DNA of 64,000 nt from Dipteris shenzhenensis (lineage: Eukaryota; Polypodiophyta; Polypodiopsida; Gleicheniales): the NCBI GenBank assembly GCA_047967505.1, contig CM106538.1; one strand, given 5' to 3'. The notes beneath the pieces are model-generated. The model ran no database searches. It was not told the DNA's origin and was given only the letters and a program-made list of their open reading frames with translations. Of this stretch, positions 55,841 through 64,000 are shown in pieces (the stretch's first letter is position 1; each line of letters begins with the position of its first letter). The translations under genes and the position numbers were made by a program.

Positions 55841-57060
55841 TCTCTTCTCAGTCGAAGAGCTCGTATAGATTACCTCCATTCTCCATCAACTAGTTACAGC
55901 TTCCTCCTCTTGTACCATATGTGTCCCATGGCCAAGACAAATGGCACAAGAGCAACTCCAAGATTTGGAGTCCTTCGCCTAGAATTCTACCACATAGACC
56001 CTCTGGAATCAAAGGATTTAGGATACTGTAGAGGTACACACCTCTCAGAACATGGAGTAAAGGTGACAAGATTTTCACCATTGGGACAAGAGTGGCTAGA
56101 GCTGCTGCAAGGAATAGTCTTGCACTCGTAGTTCCGGTACAATGTCAAGGATTATAAGTTGTATTACCACAATGCAGTAGCCCACATGGCCCTCCAAGAC
56201 CTACAGACAGTCGCAGCAGTGAGCCACCTCAATCTCCGACAAGCCGTGGAGTTCATAGCCAACTACAACAAAGCGACAAGCTGGGTGCATGCAGATGGCA
56301 AACTCCACTACTACCATTTCATGGTGGAGATGATTCAAAGAGCGTTCGACCTGCCCGAAATCTCCCAGCCATTCCAAGAGCCATGGAGAAGAGGTTGGCA
56401 TCAGTGGCCCCCTACAACAACAAAATCCATTGGGGAGGGGTACCACTCAATCTGATAAGGGATCTGCAATTGGCAAAAGCCACTTGAGTCATCACGCTAC
56501 TTGCACAAGTACAAATGATGGAGCATCATTCAGCCGTCCTCCCTAGCTTCCTCCTATGATTGTATAAGCCAAAGCCCACCAACAAGGCACATTTCTTTAA
56601 TCGAAAAATCATTAGCATCTGCCACCATGGAAAAAAGATTGGCAACCGCATGTTCTTGAGGGGTTCTTGATGCCCATCATCCATCACGTTTCCAATGACC
56701 CCATTCCAAAAGGTTAATCTGGTGATGCATCCAAAAGGTTAATATGGTGATGCGGATAGAGACGTGGGCTTACTACTAGTACCATCCACCCAATCGACGC
56801 CGACAAAGAAACAAAAGGAAGAAGAGGCAGCGAAGAAGGCCCATGAAGATGAACCAGCCAAGAAGCTACAAGAAGTTTAGGCTGCCAGAAAGCTCCAAGC
56901 AGAGTAAGAAGCCTAGAGACAGAGAGAGGAGGCTAGAAACGGGAGCAAGATCTCTTAAGATAGCAAAAGGAATAAGAAAGGCTCTGGGTAGAGGAGGAGT
57001 GGAAAAAGGTAGCAAAAGTACAAGCCATCCTTATGGTTAGTAGCACATCTTCATACTTTT
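55841..57060 (+). pseudogene. Decayed retroelement ORF with C-terminal coiled coil
   Basis: The plus-strand reading RFGVLRLEFYHIDPLESKDL, then DYKLYYHNAVAHMALQDLQT and WVHADGKLHYYHFMVEMIQR, is consistent over about 600 bp with a stop near 56131. After 56450 it degrades. From 56800 it becomes a Lys/Glu/Ala heptad-like segment (KKQKEEEAAKKAHEDEPAKK, REEARNGSKIS) with TAG stops at former Gln-like positions. This resembles gag-position proteins of large plant gypsy elements, but I cannot name the family. Confidence 0.4.
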
Positions 57061-57067
57061 TAATTTG

Positions 57068-57770
57068 TTTTTTTTTTTAGAGAGACTTTTATTAAGTATG
57101 AATCAAACTCCAAGAACAAAGCTCAAGGGAGAAGTACATCATGCGATGCATGAAGAAACAAAAAAAATCAAGCTCTTATAATGAAAGAGCCAAAAAATGG
57201 TCAAGGTAGAGGCTAAGATTGCCACCTCAACCCTATGGGGGCTTTTGAGAAGAAAGGCAAGCCACTCAACTCCCTCAATAAAACATTCCTCCTAGTGTAG
57301 GCTACTTGTGAAGGCCCTTACATATCCCCAAAATGGCTATAAAAATGTGTACCATGTTTGTCCAAATACTAGCTAGTTTACATGTTGTGTGGACTTGGGA
57401 AGCATCCAAAGCTTCTATACATTTGGATATCCAAATATGCCATGCTACTATGCTCACTAAAATCTCCCATGAAGTATCCACGAATGCATGCATAAGTTTG
57501 TATAGAGAGATAGGAACATAATCCAAAGAACATGACTCAACCAAATGTCATCAAATGGAAAGGGCCCTAGAAGATTCATGTCTCATGTAAAATGCCTATG
57601 GCCCTGAAAGAGAAAGCCATGCTATTGGGCCCTAGGTCATGAAGAAGGGAGAATGCATAACGGTGCTTAGATCCCTTTCCAAAGGATCCTCGCCTATTTG
57701 TAGTCCCAAAGAGAATGCTATATAGGCTCATCAGCAGAGTGGTAGCAAGGACAAGTGGAATCTGCCCAAA
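57068..57770 (-). mobile_element. Poly(A)-tailed retro-copied fragment (LINE-like 3' end)
   Basis: On the minus strand the segment ends with AATAAA (57088-57093) and an A11 tail (57078-57068), the mark of reverse-transcribed insertion. Upstream are minus-strand frames with WEILVSIVAWHIWISKC, resembling the region after plant LINE reverse transcriptase. Also present is LATTLLMSLYSILFGTTNRR with YAFSLLHDLGPN. The target duplication and 5' end were not found. A processed host pseudogene is the alternative. Confidence 0.45.
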
Positions 57771-57794
57771 CATGCACATGCACATGTGTACACG

Positions 57795-57850
57795 TGCACA
57801 CACACACACACACACATGCATGCATGCACGCGCATGTGTACACACACATG

Positions 57851-57894
<44 letters not shown>

Positions 57895-57927
57895 CTATCT
57901 ATCTATCTCTCTCCCTCTCTCCCCCCC

Positions 57928-57973
<46 letters not shown>

Positions 57974-57976
57974 TTC
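57795..57976. repeat. Compound microsatellite (CA)n-(TGCA)n-(CT)n-(AT)n-(ATCT)n-(CT)n
   Basis: Successive runs of CA, TGCATGCATG, CA, CT, AT and ATCT, then C-rich and CT sequence. It ends in A9 at about 57985. Confidence 0.95.
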
Positions 57977-57989
57977 TAGCCCTTAAAAA

Positions 57990-59030
57990 AAAATTTCCTT
58001 AGAACCCCCCCTCTTTAATCTTTTCCCTAATTATTTTCTTTTTTCTCCCCTAATTATTCCCAATTTGTTCATCCTTCCCTAATTTATTCTCACTCTTTCT
58101 TCCTTTTTTCTAAAATTTTTCTTATTTTCCTTTAATATTGTCCTTAATTTTCTTACCTTTGGTCTCCTATTTTATTCCTAGTTGGTCCCTTTTAGTTTCC
58201 TTTATATTTTGCCCCTCGCCCCCCTTTTTCCCCCTAGTTATTCCTAATTTTTTCCTTTTTCCTAATTATTTCCCCCCTTTTTCCCTTTCCTATTTACTTG
58301 CTTAAGGCCTATTTAGGGAGCACCACTTAAGGCTCTTAACGGATTGTCCACATTAGTGTGAATTCCCATTCACATTTTTAGAACGTAGTTAAGTCTCCTA
58401 ACTGCTTTTTAAAATGTTTGTAAATTTAACCCCTTCAAAATAGGTACTTTAAGGACTTTCAAGAAGAGAAAGAAGTTGTAATGTGAAAATTTAATGGTTA
58501 ACTTAAGGTGACTAGTGGGAATGATACTTCAATCAAGAATCTTGTTAAGAAAATTTCATGGTCAAAATCAACACGGAACTATACATGAGTACTCGTTTGA
58601 AAGGACTTGAAAAGAAGAATCCATTGTGACCTTAGCTTTAAAGAACTGACTTTGGATTGATGAAAAAAATGATTTTGTATAAAAATACCCCGAAAGTTTT
58701 ATTTAAGACCACTTAGTACATAACATAATGGGTACCAATGGGAATGTTATTTCCATTTTAAGGTTGACTTTAACTTAATAGAAATAGTTATGTTAAGCTC
58801 AAGAACATAACCTAACTGCTAGTGGGAAAAGGCCTTAATGTCCTAATTCCTCCTTTTCCTTTCTCCTATTTTTATTAATCTCATTTTCCTTATTTATTCA
58901 TATTTAGCCCTTTTCTTATCTTATTCGAAATTATAAACTACTCTCCCTAACCTATCCATCCCAATCCCACCTAACCTATCCCTCCCAACCCCCCCCAACC
59001 CCACCGACCATCTGGTTCCCCGATTGTCGG
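57990..59030. other. Pyrimidine-rich, no gene seen
   Basis: Words such as CCCTAATTATTCCC and TTTTTCCTTTTTCC repeat loosely at 58010-58310 and CTAACCTATCC(C/A) at 58955-58995. The middle (58310-58820) is ordinary AT-rich DNA. Confidence 0.5.
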
Positions 59031-59479
59031 GTTGCCTCAACCCCCTGACTTCCTCGACTACCCTCATCCCTTCAACTACTTAAATCCTCACTTCAGACCT
59101 TTGCTCCCCCAGAAACTCCCAAGTCCTCTCAACCTAGCCTACCCTCACCGTATTGCTTTCCCCACCACTGTGTCATGCACTTTTGCGACCTCTTTCCCCT
59201 GCTTGAAACTGGATGATAGGAGTTAGATTCTTGGATTAGGCAATAGTGTTGAGAGGCATGGGCAAAGAGGCATGGCAAGTAATATGGGTTAGTGTAAATT
59301 CCTAGAAAGGTATGGAGGATAGTACTGGAGTTAGGGAGAGATGTGAGTAGATCAGAATACAGAGTGGCAAGATAGGGGAGATTAGATTGAAGGTAGACCA
59401 CATATTCCTCTGGTAGATCTTTGTCACTTCTGGTAGGCATTGACAACTTTAATGTTGGATTTTTCTAGGAGTTATATCC
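59031..59479. other. No supported gene
   Basis: Overlapping frames exist on both strands (a Pro-rich one on plus; on minus one with PEEYVVYLQSNLPYLATLYS). Neither has recognisable motifs, so I do not call a gene. Confidence 0.35.
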
Positions 59480-60620
59480 TATGGAAGTTGCTGATGATTA
59501 TTGCAGTAAGGGTAGGAGGCCGGCTACTACCCGAAGAGGGGGGCTTCCCATCAACCATTCATATAGTAGTATTGCCTTTAACCGTATGAGATTTGCATGC
59601 ACTGAGAGATAGAACACATTCTTCTTGTCTTCATCCATCTATTGGCATAAGTCTTGAAGAGTCTTTGTGCTTATTGGTCTGGTCCAATCAAGACCAGATA
59701 CTACATGTAATATCTTGATTTGCAATTGTTTCCAAAGTGTGTGTATTCCTCCTTCTAGGTTTTCCCTTGCTGGAGGACTGCAACAAGCTCTTGGTATAAT
59801 GTAGTGATGCCCTATAGCAAAAGATCTTGTGCTGACCCCTCTGCATGGTCATTGGCTTGACCTAGTAGTTGAAGTTCCAACTTGGAAATCATTGCCTTTT
59901 GATTTTGGCACTCTATGCATGTGTCTTACTTTATACTTACCCAATGTGGAGGTGTATGCAAGCTTTAGACTATTGAATTGTTAAGCTGCTTTTGGATGCT
60001 CTAGAAATTGATCATTAAGCATGTGGAGTTGGAGTATCTCTTGCTCTTGAGCGTCCAGTTCTATTTTGGTGTTCACAAGTATCTCTCTTAATGCCATGCA
60101 TTCCTTCTGTAGTGCTTAAATTTGATGTTTACCTTCTTTGAGGCTATTTTGCAACTCATTGTTTGTGTCTATTATGGCATAGAGTTGATCCTCTTTAAGT
60201 AGTAATCTTTCATTTAAGTGCACCATTTCCTTCTTGATATCATCACAAGTGACTTGCATTTGGGAGAGGAATAACTTGACCTTTTCCTTTTTTATCAAGG
60301 CATCAGATAGTTGTAGGTGTTTTTCTTGAGAAAAACCGTGGCTTATAGGGCATCCTTTCTACTTTCTGCTAGAGCATTTTGTACAAGGAGCTGTTGTTGC
60401 ATTTGTTCTGCCATGCTTTCCTTGAGCTTAATAATTTCAGTCTCGGCACTTTGCAACTTGGTTTGGAGTGATGGGAGCATCTGCCTTTTCATTTCTCTTT
60501 CCTGCTCATCTGATGCCATGGTAGCAAATACTTGTGACCATTGTTGTAACTGTTGACTGTGATGCTATGATCTGCAATGTGCTATGTCCTTGTTATATTA
60601 GACATACAGTTGACTCCATG
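59480..60620 (-). pseudogene. Coiled-coil ORF remnant
   Basis: Minus-strand reading gives long heptad-like helices: MKRQMLPSLQTKLQSAETEI with IKLKESMAEQMQQQLL; then CDDIKKEMVHLNERLLLKED with NELQNSLKEGKHQI; then ALREILVNTKIELDAQEQEI. It is interrupted by two or more stops. Lys/Glu/Gln/Leu spacing indicates a rod-like protein. It lies on the 3' side of gypsy-3 integrase on the same strand, so it is probably an extra ORF of that element. Function unknown. Confidence 0.45.
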
Positions 60621-61560
60621 TGCCCGTGTGGAATTTTGATATATTCCTTGAACAATAGTTTGTTGTATGGTATCACTAGAGACATTTGGGGGTTGTGACT
60701 CTAGAGTCGTAGAGTCATCAACGTTGGTGACTTGTGATTCTTGAAGAGGCATGCTATTTGGCTCACTTGTAAAGTCATTATGTGGCATGGGCTCCTCTTG
60801 GATATCCACGCTTGATTGTACTGAGTTGCAGAATTCTCTAGCAGAGTTCCACAGCAGAGTTCCACATTGTCATTCTCTAGAATCTGTTCGGATTATAGCC
60901 CATCCATGTTATCTGCATTGAGAGTAGGTGGAGGGTCTAATTTCCATTCTAGTGATAATATCAATGTTTCAAAGTCCTCTTTATCTTGTGTTGAGAGGGG
61001 TGTGGAGTCTTCCTCTTACTCTATTGCAAACCCAATTATTATGGGCAATAGATGGGCAATGTAGCTTTTGCCATTATGTGTGGTGGATACATAGTTGGTT
61101 AGCAACAAGATATGTGTTGAGCCCAGTCTTGTAGTTTTGCTCTACAAAGAAGTGTAAGAGTTTTTACTGACATATCACTTTTTCTCACTCTTGTATGATT
61201 GAAAATGTTAGCCAAAAACTTAGCTGCCTCTTTGCATATGGGATCTAGAATCATATCATGGCATATTCCCTCACTTTGTGACTTTGTATTAGGTGGGAAT
61301 AAATATTGAATCTAAGAGAATCTTGCATCCAAATGTTTCTTTGGATATTCTTCTTGTGCCTTTAGAAATGAGAAAGCCTCTTGCATAGTAGATCTACAGA
61401 GGTAGATCTGTAAGGGCTTTTCTTTATATGTTATTGTGCCGTACTTATCTTTCTCCAACTCTCTTCTTTTATATGATGTAATGAATTGACAAATGTATTC
61501 TGTCATAGCAGGTGTTGGCAAGAAGGATTTTAGCTTCACAAAAAGACTTCCTAGACCCTT
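60621..61560 (-). pseudogene. Unknown ORF remnants between gypsy-3 integrase and the coiled-coil ORF
   Basis: Two coding-like stretches: 61129-61539 (EYICQFITSYKRRELEKDKY, YLCRSTMQEAFSFLKAQEEY, then after a TAG CKEAAKFLANIFNHTRVRK) and 60582-60809 (acidic, MPLQESQVTNVDDSTTLE). They read on the same strand as the coiled coil and may be its N-terminal part. Confidence 0.35.
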
Positions 61561-62440
61561 TGACTACAAGAAGTTGTAAGCATCGAGTGACATGGTGAAT
61601 GTTGACACTCGATGCCATAAAAGCTGTATTGTTTCATCTGTTGCTAGCTCTTTGTTGGTTTGGTCATCAAGGTGTTCTACACTTGCATCCTGCATAGTCG
61701 ATTACTATACCTCAATTTCTCCTCACTCTAGGATCCTTAGGTTCTTGGCATATCTTCTTGGCATGTTGCATTTATTTGCTCATCAGTATCACTGTATAGA
61801 ACCACTAGCCATGGTCGTTTTGGTGCTAACCTCTAGGTTGGTGATTTTGGATCGTGTCCTTCTTCAGGTTGGTGATTTGACGAGGGCTATTGAGGTTGAG
61901 GCTTGGGCCGTTTGGCATGGTGTTGCTTTGTTGATGGCGTTGTAGGCCTTTTTCCCATCTTATTGGTTGGATTGTATTTACCTTGGCATTTCACACATAA
62001 ATCAAGTCCTAGTTTGACAGTGCCAATATAGTGCCATGTGCTAAGTGTGCTTGTTTCTTTTGTGGGTGGCTAATGCATTTTACTCTTTTTGTGATGAGGG
62101 TGCCATGTGTGTGGATCAAAGCAAGTATCTCTTGGGGCTTTTATTTGTGCAATTTATTCATGGTGCTCGAAATGTGTGGGTGCACTATGCATGACTAGTG
62201 AGGTGGGCATTCCTCCTATATGCTTAATTTGCGAAGGGAATCATAGGGCACAGTCCTCACCTCTGAGCCCTAGGTTGAAATCGATTGAAACTACCTATAT
62301 GTGCGAAGTTGTACATATGCTAGTGAGAGCTTGTGATACAATCTAGTCCTAACTATGAAAAACTTGGAGACCCGAAATCTTAATTATTGTTGGGGATGGC
62401 TTGCATGTTGATGTAGTAGTGTTTCAGTCGACTCCCATTT
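61561..62440. other. No clear gene; decayed retroelement sequence
   Basis: Only short frames on both strands. It sits between readable gypsy-3 segments and is probably decayed element DNA. Confidence 0.35.
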
Positions 62441-63503
62441 ATTGTTGTTGTGAACTGGACTCCATCTAGTGTTTCTAATAGCACAGCTCCAATGGGGTTC
62501 ATTTTTTTGACTCTATAAGGTCCTTCACCTAGAAATTTGAGCTTGCCCTCATGGACTTTGTATTGTACAACAAAACCAAATCACCTTCCTTGATGTCTTT
62601 GTCTTTGTCTTTGAGGTTTCTGTCAAACCATGCCTTCCTTCTTCATTTTTCTATTATCATGGCATGATAGGCAACTAATATGGTCTCTATATGCTTCTCT
62701 AATTAGTAGAGTCTTTCTTTCAGCGATGCATGATCTCCCACACATTCTTGTACTACAATGCGTAGGCTAGGTATTACAAATTCTAGTGGAACCATAGCTT
62801 CAAGGCCGTACACCAATTGAATAGAAGTATTTCATGTACTGACCTTGAGTGTGGTTCGATATGCCCCTAAGGCTACATTTAGTTTCTCTGCCCAATCAGA
62901 ACGCTTTGGTTCTACTACCTTGGTGAGGACAATGCATAATATTTTGTTGGTGGATTCGGCTTGTCCATTCCCTTGGGGGTAGTAAGGTGTGCTCTCTCTG
63001 TGGATCACCATAAATCCAGACAGTTCTTGGATCACCTCATTGACAAAATGTGTGCCTCTATCTGACACAATTTCAATGGGACATCCAAATGGGGTAATCA
63101 CATTCTCATACAAGAACCTTGCTGTGCTTCTAGCATCTACCTTTCTGACTACTTTAGCTTCAACTCATTTGGTAAAGTAATCAGTGGTGGTGGCCACAAT
63201 GATGTAGCATGCATATGTTCCCTTTGCTGCTGGATGGATGGGACCCACAAAATCAATCCCCCATTTTTCAAATGGTTTTTGTGCAACAACTGTTGTTAGG
63301 AGATTGAAGTCTTTGTGTTGTGGTTTAGTAGTCCATTGGCATACATCACAACTTTTGACATATTCATAGGCATCTGCCCAAAGTGTTGGCCACCAGTATC
63401 CTGCAAGGAGGACTTTTCTTACTGTTGCTTCCCCTTGGAAATGTCCACTTTCAATGCCTTCATGTGCTTCGTTGAGAATTGGCATGATCTCATGTGGCAT
63501 CAC
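62441..63503 (-). pseudogene. gypsy-3 integrase
   Basis: Minus-strand reading: zinc domain EAHEGIESGHFQGEATVRKV then CDVCQ; core KPFEKWGIDFVGPIHPAAKG (first Asp), IEIVSDRGTHFVNEVIQELS (second Asp) and STPYYPQGNGQAESTNKILC (Glu). A full DDE triad is readable. A TGA at 63165-63167 replaces the conserved Trp after DYFTK (TGG to TGA). Further stops follow 62832. Closely similar to gypsy-2 integrase (FEKWG.DFVGPI.P.AKGT), so both belong to one lineage. Confidence 0.85.
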
Positions 63504-64000
63504 ACATCTCCTTAAAACCTAGTCCTTGCCCATCTTGTATAGTTGCCCTGCAATGAGTTGATAGGGTGCGGCTTTTTAGAATTAGTTTTTTGGCATCCAC
63601 TGCTTTCATTTCTAGAGGTGGTCTTCCTGCCATTAAGTACCCAATGATGTCTACACACCAATCAGGCACATCGTCTATTTGAAATAATGTGGCATCTAGT
63701 AGGTCATCTTCTATTCCTTCTGGCTCTTCTCCTTTCCTTATGGTGACATGTGATTGGCACTAAAATGTTGATCTCCTTTTCTCACCATGATTTTGAAATT
63801 GAATTCTTGTAGTAGTAGAAGCCATAGAGTAATCCGACATGTGGTACATGGCCGATTCACAAGATATAATAAGGCTTGATGATCTATGTAGAAGATATTT
63901 CTTCACACTGTAGATCATTGCCAAGGCTTCTCTTTCTGTTGTGGTGTAATTCACCTTTGCATCATTTAGTCATTTGTTTGTAAAGTATATTGGGTAGTCT
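63504..64000 (-). pseudogene. gypsy-3 RNase H, cut by window edge
   Basis: MNYTTTEREALAMIYSVKKY is the RNase H block also seen in gypsy-2 (NYTTTE.E.LAM.Y). Beyond it the frame is broken. RT should lie to the right of the window. Confidence 0.75.

Noticed and set aside
57576-57845. 89-codon minus-strand ORF as a complete small gene
   Set aside because: Its start lies in the CA microsatellite and its C-terminal part belongs to the poly(A)-tailed retro-fragment.

Overview
This window reads as nuclear DNA of a land plant with a large, repeat-rich genome. The evidence is several Ty1/copia and Ty3/gypsy retrotransposons, many nested or decayed, long CT/CA microsatellites, plant-type splice sites and one intact SAUR (auxin-responsive) gene. 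A gymnosperm or fern fits the style of the repeats, but the sequence alone does not settle this. I saw no rRNA or tRNA gene, CRISPR array, or bacterial or organellar segment.

Layout. 1-1.3 kb: decayed conserved hypothetical (transposon-like) gene on the minus strand. 1.5-8.6 kb: microsatellites, a 56-bp tandem repeat and dispersed hairpins, all built on the palindrome GATCGGTTTTAAAACCGATC, plus an AT-rich degenerate repeat block. A broken plus-strand gene (7.27-8.42 kb) and one clean minus-strand exon (8.75-9.14 kb) lie at its right end. 9.9-11.8 kb: two diverged copies of a Pro-rich segment. 11.9-12.34 kb: a histone H3-like pseudogene with one in-frame stop. 12.33-13.14 and 26.24-27.27 kb: exons of a Ulp1/SUMO-protease-like pseudogene, split by a complete 13.1-kb gypsy element (13137-26235, minus strand) that itself contains a complete small copia element (15988-20130, plus strand).

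27.4-35 kb: a small hypothetical ORF, a copia gag fragment, a 90-bp minisatellite, CTC-rich and palindromic sequence, then AT-rich DNA with no genes. 35.3-36.0 kb: the SAUR gene (minus strand), with a GA-repeat-rich upstream region, a CArG-like TATA box and, further up, an AuxRE. 37.4-41.2 kb: no gene seen. 41349-47259: a very young copia element (LTRs differ at 1 of 170 bases) inserted into an old plus-strand gypsy that continues to about 55 kb. 55-57 kb: an LTR-like promoter and a decayed coiled-coil ORF. 57.07-57.8 kb: a poly(A)-tailed retro-fragment. 59.5-64 kb: an old minus-strand gypsy running off the window, with coiled-coil ORFs on its 3' side.

The only gene I would call intact and host-functional is SAUR. 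The most unusual items are the palindrome family at 1.8-8.6 kb, the H3-like pseudogene next to Ulp1-like exons, and two young copia insertions whose coding regions are nevertheless dead, which suggests they were mobilised in trans.
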